64,000 nucleotides of DNA from contig NZ_OY762656.1 of NCBI RefSeq assembly GCF_963666255.1, forward strand, positions 1,984,001 through 2,048,000, in the 5' to 3' direction. Position numbers and translations under genes: made by a program. Source of the stretch: an uncultured Propionivibrio sp. (GTDB lineage Bacteria; Pseudomonadota; Gammaproteobacteria; Burkholderiales; Rhodocyclaceae). The notes beneath the pieces are model-generated. The model had not been told where the DNA came from, searched no databases, and saw only the letters and a list, made by a program, of their open reading frames with translations. Of the stretch, positions 1-7,923 are shown piece by piece; position 1 is the stretch's first letter, and each line of letters opens with the position of its first letter.

Positions 1-1
1 C

Positions 2-664
2 ACCGAGGACGTACTGGTCGCCCTTTGCAATTCCGTAACGAAGGTGTTGTCGCTGGCGTCGCGCAGCGACATTCGATATTCGGCGATGGTCCAGCGCATC
101 AGCAAGACCTGCCTCAAGCCGGACATCGGCTGCTTCGTCCTTTTTGACGGCGGCTTTTCCGGTCTCGTCATCATCAATTTTTCCGCCCAGGCGGCGATGG
201 AGCTGTATGAAAAATACATGCTCAGCATGGGCATGGCGAAAGAAGATCTGGCGTTGTCCTTTACTTCCGACGAGGTCGGTAACGTGATGGGCGAGTTGAT
301 GAACCAGATCGTCGGCGACTTCACCGGCAAGATCGGCCGTGAATTGCAGACGCATATCACGCAGAACCAGCCGAAAATGCTGGCCATCAACAAGCAGGTC
401 ATGCTCAGCGTTGACGCCAACCTTGACCAGGCGGAAGCGCGCCGGGTCACCTTCTATACCGGCGGCAACAACATCTTCTACCTCGAACTGGCGATCGACA
501 AGACCGAGTTCATCAAGCTGCACGACTTCGATCCGCACGAAGTCCCCGATCCCGACGAACTGATCGCCCAGGCCGGAAACGGTACGCCGGCCGGTACAGC
601 GGCGCCGGTCAAGGATGCTGCCGGCTCCGATCAGGACGAACTGCTGCGCTCGCTGGGCATGTAA
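2..664 (+). CDS. DUF3334 family protein, 5' end cut by window edge
   Basis: The reading frame is open from base 2, so the gene begins before the window and the GTG at 44 is probably internal. The visible part is about 220 residues and reads like the DUF3334 family: a conserved N-terminal block (CLKPDIGCFVLFDGGFSGLV), then an alpha/beta region with a GELMNQIVGDFTGKIG helix. From family knowledge these proteins resemble CheX-like, CheC-type phosphatase folds, but no biochemical role is established. The acidic, low-complexity tail (residues after PDPDELIAQ) is typical of a flexible C-terminus. The gene ends 13 bp before the convergent dehydrogenase gene. Base composition is that of the GC-rich host chromosome. 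The family call is from sequence memory. Confidence 0.72.
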   Translation, partial: TEDVLVALCNSVTKVLSLASRSDIRYSAMVQRISKTCLKPDIGCFVLFDGGFSGLVIINFSAQAAMELYEKYMLSMGMAKEDLALSFTSDEVGNVMGELMNQIVGDFTGKIGRELQTHITQNQPKMLAINKQVMLSVDANLDQAEARRVTFYTGGNNIFYLELAIDKTEFIKLHDFDPHEVPDPDELIAQAGNGTPAGTAAPVKDAAGSDQDELLRSLGM

Positions 665-677
665 CCGGACCTGCCGA

Positions 678-1613
678 TCAGCCGCCGCGCGCCAGCCGGA
701 TCAGCCCGGCGACGTGCGCGGCGCTGGCGGCAAGCGCCGCGCTTTCCTCCGGCGAGAAAGCGTAGTTGAGAATGCGCTGGATGCCGGAACGGTCAACGAC
801 GCAGGGAACGCTGAGTACGACGTCATCAAGGCCGTAGTGTCCCCGCAGCAGCACCCCGGCCGGCAGTACCGAGCGTTCGTTGGCGACGATCGCGCGGATG
901 ATGCGGAACACGCTGGCGGCGATGCCGTGGTTGGTGTTGCCCTTGCGCTGGAAAATCTCGTAGCCGGCGGCGAGCACGCGTTCGCGCACGTCGGCCTTGT
1001 CGATCGGCGCGATGCCGTTGAGCTGGCAGTAACGGTCGACGTCGAGGCCGCAGACGTTGCACAGGCTCCAGGGAATGAAGGCCGTCGACCCGTGTTCGCC
1101 GAGGACGTAGCCGAAGATGTTCTTCGGATCGATGCCGACATGGTCGCTGAGGAGGCGCATGAAGCGCGCCGAGTCGATGATCGTGCCCGAGGAAAAGAGC
1201 CGTTCGGGCGGGAAGTTCGAGGCGTCGAGCGCGACACGCGTCATCACATCGACCGGGTTGGTGACGACAATGACGATGGCCTTGGGGGCGTACCGTTCGA
1301 CCTCGGCGATGATCGAGCGCATGACCCGGGCATTGATGCGGACGAGGTCGTCGCGCGTCTGATCTTTCTGCAACTGGGCGCCGGCGGTGATGACGACAAT
1401 GTCGCTGCCGGCGGCATCGGCGTAGTCGCCGGCGATCAGGGTCGGGTTCTTGGCGTAGGTGAAGGCGGTGGTGTGGGCGAAATCCCAGAGTTCGGCTTCG
1501 GCCTTGGCGCGGGCCTGATCGATGGCGACGATTTCGGAGACCTCGGCCATGTTGACGAGGAAACCGACGATTTCGGTGCCGACGGCGCCCATGCCGATGA
1601 CGGAAACTTTCAT
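678..1613 (-). CDS. Malate/L-lactate dehydrogenase family protein
   Basis: A 311-residue NAD-dependent 2-hydroxyacid dehydrogenase of the LDH/MDH family, which interconverts a 2-oxoacid and its L-2-hydroxyacid in the cytoplasm. An N-terminal Rossmann fold with GMGAVG (residues 8-13) is followed by an acidic residue at the end of beta-2 (VAID), which favours NAD over NADP. The DDLVRIN helix and the catalytic LGEHGS histidine motif are intact. The substrate loop reads GAQLQKDQTR. In an ungapped comparison the position that is Gln in lactate and Arg in malate dehydrogenases is Leu, so specificity cannot be read from the motif. Length is normal. It is the last gene of a leftward group and ends against the convergent DUF3334 gene. 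Confidence 0.9.
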   Translation of the reverse strand: MKVSVIGMGAVGTEIVGFLVNMAEVSEIVAIDQARAKAEAELWDFAHTTAFTYAKNPTLIAGDYADAAGSDIVVITAGAQLQKDQTRDDLVRINARVMRSIIAEVERYAPKAIVIVVTNPVDVMTRVALDASNFPPERLFSSGTIIDSARFMRLLSDHVGIDPKNIFGYVLGEHGSTAFIPWSLCNVCGLDVDRYCQLNGIAPIDKADVRERVLAAGYEIFQRKGNTNHGIAASVFRIIRAIVANERSVLPAGVLLRGHYGLDDVVLSVPCVVDRSGIQRILNYAFSPEESAALAASAAHVAGLIRLARGG

Positions 1614-1660
1614 GACAAATCCTTGTGTGCAGCGTGGCGGCGGAATGGTCCCGGCGGCGT

Positions 1661-2023
1661 TCAGCCGGTGTGGGTGACCTTGATGAACGTGTCGCGTTCC
1701 ATGTCACGCATCTCGACGGCGATCTGCAGCGTCAGTCCCGGCGGGGCGACGAAGTGCTTCTGCAGGACCGTCTGCAGGCGCTGCGACAGATCGCGCTTGA
1801 CCTCGGGCGAACGTCCGGCGAGCAACGCGAAGGTGACGTAGACGAAGCCGCGATCGCCCGGCTCCGTGCCGATGACAAAATCATCGACGCGGACGGCGCG
1901 GCTCTTGATGTCGATCTCGGTGAACTGGCCGGAATCGGCGGCGGCGCGGTTGCATTCGGCGAGCACGGCGGCGAGGTCGACGGCCGGCAGGTTGGCGGTG
2001 TATTCGAGGGTCAGGTTGGGCAT
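1661..2023 (-). CDS. 5-carboxymethyl-2-hydroxymuconate isomerase-like tautomerase
   Basis: A 120-residue protein beginning MPNLTLEYTANLP, the start expected for the CHMI branch of the tautomerase superfamily, where the proline exposed after Met removal (Pro-1) is the general base. The tail VEMRDMERDTFIKVTH matches the conserved end of that family. CHMI isomerises 5-carboxymethyl-2-hydroxymuconate in homoprotocatechuate breakdown. No other gene of that pathway is nearby, so the true substrate may be another enol/keto acid. It is on the same strand as the dehydrogenase, 47 bp upstream of it, so the two may be cotranscribed. Confidence 0.82.
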   Translation of the reverse strand: MPNLTLEYTANLPAVDLAAVLAECNRAAADSGQFTEIDIKSRAVRVDDFVIGTEPGDRGFVYVTFALLAGRSPEVKRDLSQRLQTVLQKHFVAPPGLTLQIAVEMRDMERDTFIKVTHTG

Positions 2024-2120
2024 GGCGGAATCTTTCCTAAGCCGTTCGGGTAAAGCGCCATTATCGCCGGGATGGCGGAATCAGCGCGTGAAATCGGTGG
2101 AACGTCGGTGGCGTGCACGA

Positions 2121-2831
2121 TCAGTCTGAGTTGGCGAGGTCGGCGTCAATGAACGCGCTTAACGCCGAACGAATATGCTCGACGCGTTCGGGTGTCTCGA
2201 TCGCCCAGCGGTGGATCGGGTGCGGGCAGTCTCGGAGCAGCAGGCTGTCGACACGGCGTGCCTGCCGGAACGAGCTTCGGTACATCGCGTCGACTTCCTT
2301 CGGGATGACCGCGTCGTGTTCGGCGGCGACGTAGAGGACGTTGCCGGTATAGGCGGCGCACAAGGCGCCGGCGTCGCTGTCGAGATAGGACTGCGGCCGG
2401 CGGATGGCGTCGGTGAAGCCGTGGCCGAAGCGCAGCGACCAGGCATCGCGGACATACGCGGCAGGGCAGAACAGGACGAGGTTGCGGGCGTTCGCCTGTT
2501 CGAGCAGCTTGAGCGCGCCGTAGCCGCCCATGCTCGTGCCGATGAGGAAATCGATCGGCAGTCCGAGGTGACGGAGGACGATCAACGCGTCGTCGCACCG
2601 GTCGGCGAGCGAGCACTCGCTCCGCTCGCCGGCACTGTCGCCCCAGCCCGAGCAGTCGAACGAGGCCCAGCCAATGCCGCGGTCGGTGAAGCAATCGGCC
2701 AGATAGTTGGTCGATGCGCGCGTCGACAGGCCACCGCCGTGCAGGGACAGGGCGATGCCGCGGCCGGCTCGCGTTGGCGGGATGAAGTCCAGCGCCAGGC
2801 GCTTGTCGCGGTAAGTGAGTATTTCCGTCAT
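2121..2831 (-). CDS. Alpha/beta hydrolase
   Basis: A 236-residue single-domain alpha/beta hydrolase. The oxyanion loop reads SLHGGG, the nucleophile elbow is GTSMGG (Ser nucleophile), the acid lies in AAEHDAVIP and the histidine in the DCPHPIHRW region, so a full catalytic triad is visible. I chose the ATG at 2831 because the longer frame would start inside the fumarase gene and run through its terminator hairpin at 2877-2906. The substrate cannot be told from sequence. The fold is used by esterases, lipases and C-C hydrolases. It follows fumarase on the same strand but is separated from it by that terminator, so it probably has its own promoter. Confidence 0.85.
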   Translation of the reverse strand: MTEILTYRDKRLALDFIPPTRAGRGIALSLHGGGLSTRASTNYLADCFTDRGIGWASFDCSGWGDSAGERSECSLADRCDDALIVLRHLGLPIDFLIGTSMGGYGALKLLEQANARNLVLFCPAAYVRDAWSLRFGHGFTDAIRRPQSYLDSDAGALCAAYTGNVLYVAAEHDAVIPKEVDAMYRSSFRQARRVDSLLLRDCPHPIHRWAIETPERVEHIRSALSAFIDADLANSD

Positions 2832-2876
2832 GGGAGCAAACCTGAGAGCGGAGGCCAGAGTGGACGTAAATGCAGG

Positions 2877-2906
2877 CGCAAAAAAACCGGCCCGCAGGCC
2901 GGTTTT
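2877..2906 (-). terminator. Rho-independent terminator after fumarase
   Basis: A perfect 10-bp stem, aaaaccggcc (2883-2892) with ggccggtttt (2897-2906), closes a CGCA loop. It is followed on the minus strand by a T run. It lies 11 bp past the fumarase stop codon. Confidence 0.9.
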
Positions 2907-2917
2907 GGCACGAGTGC

Positions 2918-4456
2918 TTAGTGCTTGTTGCCGAACAGCGTTTCGACCGGAAGGATGCCGATCTTCTTGCACCATTCGGCCGGGCCGGTGGTGTGGATCG
3001 CCGAACCGTTTGAATCGACGGCGACGGTGACCGGCATGTCCTGCAGGTCGAACTCGTAGATCGCTTCCATGCCGAGATCGGCGAAGCCGACAACCTTGGC
3101 GCCCTTGATCGCCTTGGCGACAAGGTAGGCGGCGCCGCCGACGGCCATTAGGTAGGCCGACTTGTTGTCCTTGATCGCCTCGATGGCGATCGATCCGCGC
3201 TCGGACTTGCCGACCATGGCGATGAGGCCGGTCTTTTCCAGCATCATGCGGGTGAACTTGTCCATGCGCGTTGCCGTCGTCGGGCCGGCCGGGCCGACCA
3301 CTTCGTCGCCGACCGGATCGACCGGGCCGACGTAGTAGATGACGCGGTTGGTGAAGTCGACGGGCAGCTTCTCGCCCTTGGCCAGCATGTCTTGCACGCG
3401 CTTGTGGGCGGCGTCGCGGCCGGTCAGCATCTTGCCGTTGAGCAGCAGCTTCTGGCCCGGCTTCCAGGCGGCGACCTGTTCCTTGGTCAGCGTGTTGAGG
3501 TCGACGCGCGTCGCTTCCTTGAGGTCCGGCGTCCAGGTGACGGCGGGCCAGTCCTCGAGCTTCGGCGGTTCGAGCTTGGCCGGGCCGTTGCCGTCGAGGT
3601 GGAAGTGGATGTGGCGGGTGGCCGCGCAGTTCGGGATCATTGCGATCGGCAGGTTGGCGGCGTGCGTCGGGTAGTCGACGACCTTGACATCGAGTACGGT
3701 GGTGAGGCCGCCGAGACCTTGCGCGCCGATGCCGAGGGCATTGATCTTCTCGTAGAGTTCAAGACGCAGTTGTTCGGCCTTGGTCGTGGCCCCCTTGGCC
3801 TTGAGTTCCTGGATGTTGCACGGCTCCATCAGCGCTTCCTTGGCCATCAGCATCGCTTTTTCGGGCGTGCCGCCGATGCCGATGCCGATGATGCCGGGCG
3901 GGCACCAGCCGGCGCCCATCTGCGGCACGGTCTTCAGCACCCAGTCGACGATGTCGTCGGACGGGTTGAGCATCGCGTACTTGGCCTTCGCTTCCGAGCC
4001 GCCGCCCTTGGCCGCGCAGATGACGTCGACATGGTCGCCGGGGACGATTTCATAGTGCACGATCGCCGGCGTGTTGTCCTTGGTGTTCTTGCGGGAACCG
4101 GCCGGGTCGGCGAGCACCGAGGCGCGCAGCGGGTTGGTCGGGTCGTTGTAGGCGCGCTTGACGCCTTCGTTGACCATCTCCTGCAGGCTCATCGTCGCGT
4201 CGGCCCATTGCACGTTCATGCCGACCTTGAGGAAAACCATGCCGATGCCGGTGTCCTGGCAGATCGGGCGGTGGCCTTCGGCCGACATGCGCGAATTGGT
4301 CAGGATCTGGGCGATGGCATCCTTGGCCGCCGGATTCTGCTCGCGGTCGTAGGCGTCGCCGAGGGCCTTGATGAAGTCGAGCGGGTGGTAGTAGCTGATG
4401 AACTGGAACGCATCGGCGATGCTCTGGATGAGGTCTTCCTGCTTGATCTGGGTCAT
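2918..4456 (-). CDS. fumA: Class I fumarate hydratase (iron-sulfur)
   Basis: A 512-residue fumarate hydratase of the oxygen-sensitive [4Fe-4S] class I type, which hydrates fumarate to L-malate in the TCA cycle. The N-terminal alpha domain contains RPICQDTGIG, CAAKGGGSEAK and the glycine-rich PPGIIGIGIGGTPEKA block. The C-terminal beta domain has GPAGPTTATRMDKF and ends in the AVDSNGSAIHTTGPAEW signature. The alpha and beta parts are fused, as in FumA/FumB, and the length is normal. The start ATG at 4456 is preceded by a modest purine stretch. It has its own terminator and is divergent from nhaA. The nearby malate/lactate dehydrogenase may act on its product, but that link is inference. Confidence 0.95.
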   Translation of the reverse strand: MTQIKQEDLIQSIADAFQFISYYHPLDFIKALGDAYDREQNPAAKDAIAQILTNSRMSAEGHRPICQDTGIGMVFLKVGMNVQWADATMSLQEMVNEGVKRAYNDPTNPLRASVLADPAGSRKNTKDNTPAIVHYEIVPGDHVDVICAAKGGGSEAKAKYAMLNPSDDIVDWVLKTVPQMGAGWCPPGIIGIGIGGTPEKAMLMAKEALMEPCNIQELKAKGATTKAEQLRLELYEKINALGIGAQGLGGLTTVLDVKVVDYPTHAANLPIAMIPNCAATRHIHFHLDGNGPAKLEPPKLEDWPAVTWTPDLKEATRVDLNTLTKEQVAAWKPGQKLLLNGKMLTGRDAAHKRVQDMLAKGEKLPVDFTNRVIYYVGPVDPVGDEVVGPAGPTTATRMDKFTRMMLEKTGLIAMVGKSERGSIAIEAIKDNKSAYLMAVGGAAYLVAKAIKGAKVVGFADLGMEAIYEFDLQDMPVTVAVDSNGSAIHTTGPAEWCKKIGILPVETLFGNKH

Positions 4457-4626
4457 TTCAGGTACTCGCTTTGGTTAATGGAAAAGATTGATGGAAACAA
4501 CGAAATCGTGTTGCCGTGCAGTCTGTCCTGCCCCGCAGAATGGCCAAGATTCTACATCAACGCCGGCCCTCTGCACCGTGCTTTCGGGCGATAATGGGAC
4601 GCTGACGACGGTGGCGGAGCAAACGG

Positions 4627-5775
4627 ATGGCGCGTATTTCCGGGGTGTTGACCGAGACTTTTCAGCGATTTATCGCGTCGGAGCGGGCCGGTGGCTATCT
4701 GTTGATCGCCGCGACGCTGATCGCGATCGCGCTCGCCAATTCGCCTGTCGGCCCGGCTTACCAGGCGGTCTGGCAGGGCAAGGTCCTCGGGCTCAGCGTC
4801 GAACACTGGATCAACGACGGGCTGATGGCGGTCTTTTTCCTGTTGGTCGGCCTTGAACTTGAACGTGAACTCTACGTCGGCGAGCTTTCCGAACTCGGCA
4901 AGGCCATGTTGCCTCTGGTCGCCGCGGTTGGCGGCATGCTGGCGCCGGCGCTGGCGCACTACGCGTTCAATGCCGGCACGTCGACGCAAGGCGGCTTCGG
5001 CATCCCGATGGCGACCGACATTGCCTTTGCGCTCGGCATCCTGTCGCTGCTCGGCAACCGGGTGCCGGCGGCGCTCAAGGTCTTCGTCGTCGCCTTTGCC
5101 GTCATCGACGATCTTGGCGCCATCCTCGTTATCGCCGTTTTTTACACGGCCGATCTGTCGCTGGCTTATCTGGCCGCTGCGCTGGCGCTGTGGGCGGCGC
5201 TGATCGTGCTCAACCGGCGGCGGGTGATGGCCCTGCCGGTCTATCTCGGCGGCGGTCTGCTGATGTGGTTCTGCCTGTTGCATTCGGGGGTGCATGCAAC
5301 GCTGGCCGGCGTCCTGCTCGCCTTCGCGATTCCCTTCCGGCATGTCCGGGCAGAATTGCCGTCGCCGTCGCATCGTCTCGAACATGCGCTGCACCGACCG
5401 GTCGCTTTCCTCGTCCTGCCGCTGTTCGCGCTGGCCAACACGGGGGTTGTCCTGACATCGGACTGGGCGTCCGGGCTGCTCTCGTCCAATTCGCTCGGCA
5501 TTGCCGCCGGTCTGTTGCTCGGCAAGCCGGTCGGTGTCCTGCTCGCTGCTTCGGCGGCGGTCGCGGCGGGTGCGTGCCGCCTGCCGGAAGCCGTCGGCTG
5601 GCGGCATCTCGTCGCCGCCGGTGTGCTCGGCGGCATCGGCTTCACGATGTCGATCTTCATCACCAATCTGGCTTTCGCCAACCAGCCGGCGATCATCAAT
5701 GCCGCCAAGATCGCCATCCTGGGGGCATCGTCGCTGGCGGGGACGCTCGGTTTTCTGCTGCTCCTGCGGCGCTAG
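4627..5775 (+). CDS. nhaA: Na+/H+ antiporter NhaA
   Basis: A 382-residue inner-membrane antiporter of about 12 helices that expels Na+ in exchange for protons. The diagnostic VIDDLGAIL motif with the paired Asp residues that bind the cation is present. Other family blocks are GVHATLAGV, LFALANTGV and GGIGFTMSIFI. The start ATG at 4627 is preceded by a GGAG-type ribosome site at about 4616. The length is that of the family. The gene stands alone, divergent from fumarase and 79 bp upstream of tRNA-Ser, and is the last core-chromosome protein gene before the island. Confidence 0.95.
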   Translation: MARISGVLTETFQRFIASERAGGYLLIAATLIAIALANSPVGPAYQAVWQGKVLGLSVEHWINDGLMAVFFLLVGLELERELYVGELSELGKAMLPLVAAVGGMLAPALAHYAFNAGTSTQGGFGIPMATDIAFALGILSLLGNRVPAALKVFVVAFAVIDDLGAILVIAVFYTADLSLAYLAAALALWAALIVLNRRRVMALPVYLGGGLLMWFCLLHSGVHATLAGVLLAFAIPFRHVRAELPSPSHRLEHALHRPVAFLVLPLFALANTGVVLTSDWASGLLSSNSLGIAAGLLLGKPVGVLLAASAAVAAGACRLPEAVGWRHLVAAGVLGGIGFTMSIFITNLAFANQPAIINAAKIAILGASSLAGTLGFLLLLRR

Positions 5776-5854
5776 GCCGATGCTTGCTGGCCGATTCTTT
5801 CGTGCAGACGAGCGTTTGGTGATCGGCAGCCATTCTGCTAGAATGCCGCCTCCC

Positions 5855-5945
5855 GGAGAGATGGATGAGTGGTTTAAGTCGCACGCCTGGAAAGCGTGTG
5901 TAGGGTAATACCCTACCGCGGGTTCGAATCCCGCTCTCTCCGCCA
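5855..5945 (+). tRNA. tRNA-Ser (anticodon GGA)
   Basis: A 91-nt class II tRNA with CCA encoded. The acceptor stem GGAGAGA pairs with TCTCTCC, followed by G and CCA. The anticodon loop CTGGAAA closes on the stem GCACGC/GCGTGT and carries GGA, reading UCC/UCU serine codons. A long variable arm (TAGGGTAATACCCTA region) and the T-loop GGTTCGAATCC are present. It is the attachment site of the island, and its 3' end is kept intact by attL. Confidence 0.97.
5932..5945 (+). repeat. attL core (tRNA-Ser 3' end)
   Basis: cgctctctccgcca, the last 14 bases of tRNA-Ser, is repeated exactly at 63667-63680. This is the usual product of tyrosine-integrase insertion into a tRNA 3' end. Confidence 0.88.
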
Positions 5946-5954
5946 TATAAAAAT

Positions 5955-5988
5955 AAAAAGCCCTTGTAAATCAAGGGCTTTTTATTTT
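5955..5988 (+). terminator. Terminator downstream of tRNA-Ser
   Basis: aaaaagcccttg (from 5955), loop taaat, caagggcttttt (to about 5983), then tattttg. This is a strong hairpin with a U tract directly after the tRNA. It lies on the island side of attL, so the island supplies it in the integrated state. Confidence 0.85.
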
Positions 5989-6448
5989 GTTTGGCTTGGC
6001 GGTATGCCATTCAGTGTGCCATCTGCTCTGTTCTTCGGTATTTGTCTGCAGAACAACTGAATGACATTGTTTCCTGCATTGTCCTCTCTGATCGACGTCG
6101 CTCGCACTGCAGAGGGGCTGGTTTCGTCGTAATGGTGCTTTTTTTCTATCCTATGGATGGCGCCATAACTTCGTATATGTTCCGTGAGCTTCTTTTCGTT
6201 GGTTTGCAGCGGAAGACAAGGGTTTCTTCTGCAAAAGGTCTGTGTATTCTATTTTGTTATGTATATTATAAATATATATAACACATTTATATATAGAGTA
6301 TATGTAGCCCGATAGCGTCAGCAAGGAATTGCTCGAAGGCATTACAACAGAGTTTCGTTACTCCGTTAAACCAATTCTGTCAGACCTGCTCCCAGACGAG
6401 TCTTTGTGAGACTGGAGCCATCCTTTCATTAACGAACAGGAGGGCACC
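5989..6448. other. Non-coding left end of the island
   Basis: No convincing gene is seen. The stretch begins with a pair of tgccat-type motifs (6001-6022) that match the right end. It turns AT-rich around 6240-6300, with runs of tata, and finishes with a good ribosome site (aggaggg, about 6440) for the following gene. The AT-rich block is the likely promoter region of the Gp2-like gene. Confidence 0.55.
6001..6022 (+). repeat. Putative arm-type integrase site, left copy
   Basis: A 22-bp stretch matches 63526-63547 at 20 of 22 positions and contains two tgccat boxes (ggtatgccat and gtgtgccat). Its place 55 bp inside attL, with the partner 120 bp inside attR, is what integrase or excisionase arm sites would look like in the circular form. 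Function is inferred. Confidence 0.55.
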
Positions 6449-7603
6449 ATGACCCACAGTAAACATGAGACCACGCCGATTGCCAGCGATTCTGTAGCAG
6501 AATCGCTTCCTCATTCCTCTACCGCTGATCCACGCCTACGGTACTTCTTCGAGAAGTACGAACAGACGAGGAAAAAGTATGGCATTGCCGAGAGCGATCA
6601 AGAGACTACCTTTCTGGCGATTGAGCGATTCGTCGCCGATGTCATAGCAGATCATCAGCCTGGAATCCAGATTCGAGAGGGCAGGCATGGCAAGTTGGAG
6701 TTCCTGCAATCACCGATCGCTAAACGATACTATCGATCGATGAACGAGTATCTCGCTCGATACCAACCAGGAGTCTTCTATAGCCCTCTGCTCGACTTGT
6801 TCTACGAGTCTTGCCGCGAATTAGGCATCTTGGCATATCGGTTCGATCCGCTGATGTCTATCGACCCATTTGTACTCATGTACGTCGATAAATTCAATCA
6901 ACTCCTTGAACGCATTCGAGAGAAGGGTAGCACTCGCGAGTTCAAGAAGAAATTGTCGAGCAATTTTGGTAAGCGGTTCGGAAAATTTCTGGGATTGGTT
7001 GAGTACGTTGATGCACTCTTTGACCGTGTGCGGTCACGGTTAATCGTGATCCGCTTGGAGTTGAAATACCACCCCGAAAAAGCAAAGGAGATGGTGCCTG
7101 GTCAAGCACAGAAAGACCTAAAGCACCTTTTTCGCAATATGCGCAGTAAGCCCAGTCTTTTCGATGATCGTGTTGGGTGCATCTGGAAGATGGAGTACGG
7201 AGACTATGGTGGGGAGCACTTCCATCTTTTCCTGTTCTTCACCAACGATCGGATGCAGAACGATTGCCACCGAGGCATGGCGATTGGCGAGTATTGGGAG
7301 CACGTCATTACCGGTGGTCGTGGTACTTACTTCAATTGCAATTCTCCAGAGAACAAGAACAAATTTGACGGATATGGATTGTTGGCAATCGGTCGTGTCG
7401 AATATTCCGATGATCGGAAGCGCTACAACCTACTGACTTTGCTCGCCTACGTCTGTAAGGAAGAGCAGGCTGTTAGGGTAAAGCCGAAGAAAACGTCACG
7501 GTCGAATGATCGAGGTGAAATGCCTGGTGAGAGTGCAGCGCGAAGGGGAAGGCCGAGATCCATTGATGTGCCGTACCGAGACTATCTGAAGTTGGTATCT
7601 TAG
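6449..7603 (+). CDS. Inovirus Gp2 / YagK-YfjJ-like HUH protein
   Basis: A 384-residue protein resembling the YagK/YfjJ C-terminal domain family, also annotated as inovirus-type Gp2. The key feature is GEHFHLFLFF near residue 260, an HxH (HUH-type) metal site, followed by LAYVCKEEQAVRV, which resembles the catalytic Tyr-x-x-Lys segment. HUH enzymes nick and join single-stranded DNA at replication origins. A basic tail rich in Lys and Arg (RVKPKKTSRSNDRG onward) may bind DNA. The start ATG at 6449 has an AGGAGGG site 8-10 bases upstream. It stands alone at the left end of the island. It is a common resident of proteobacterial islands, and whether it acts as an initiator here is inferred. Confidence 0.78.
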   Translation: MTHSKHETTPIASDSVAESLPHSSTADPRLRYFFEKYEQTRKKYGIAESDQETTFLAIERFVADVIADHQPGIQIREGRHGKLEFLQSPIAKRYYRSMNEYLARYQPGVFYSPLLDLFYESCRELGILAYRFDPLMSIDPFVLMYVDKFNQLLERIREKGSTREFKKKLSSNFGKRFGKFLGLVEYVDALFDRVRSRLIVIRLELKYHPEKAKEMVPGQAQKDLKHLFRNMRSKPSLFDDRVGCIWKMEYGDYGGEHFHLFLFFTNDRMQNDCHRGMAIGEYWEHVITGGRGTYFNCNSPENKNKFDGYGLLAIGRVEYSDDRKRYNLLTLLAYVCKEEQAVRVKPKKTSRSNDRGEMPGESAARRGRPRSIDVPYRDYLKLVS

Positions 7604-7923
7604 AACGCTAGGTGCCCCACTATTCGCACGATCGGTTTGCTCTGATACCTGTCGCAGCCTAAATTCAAACTGATCGGCCAGAGCCGCCATTGCCCTACCG
7701 CGCTCAATTGGGCGCCAATGTGCCGGTATCCTGTCGTTCAAACTATTGAGGGTTAGAACGACGGCTTCTCTACATAGCGAACGTGATCTCACAACTCGCT
7801 CAAAGCAGATATTGGTCACTTTGGGATGCAGAAATTCCGATGCCCCGCGGCGATAAGCGCTTCGCTCTTGGCTTGCCAGTTTTGAGTCGATCAAGCCGAG
7901 CACCTTGGCGCTTCAGCAAAGCC
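7604..7923. other. Non-coding gap between convergent genes
   Basis: This stretch lies between the stop codons of the Gp2-like gene and the convergent PD-(D/E)XK-like gene. Short frames cross it, but none has a recognisable product or ribosome site. No clear terminator hairpin was found. Confidence 0.4.

Noticed and set aside
615-1841. Long plus-strand frame over the dehydrogenase
   Set aside because: It is antisense to a well-supported LDH/MDH family gene and has no recognisable domain.
3392-4594. Plus-strand frame of 400 codons over fumarase
   Set aside because: It is antisense to class I fumarase and its composition is typical of a mirror frame.
4552-5946. Long minus-strand frame across nhaA and tRNA-Ser
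   Set aside because: It is antisense to a clear NhaA, rich in Arg/Gln low-complexity residues, and crosses the tRNA. It is a GC-bias shadow.
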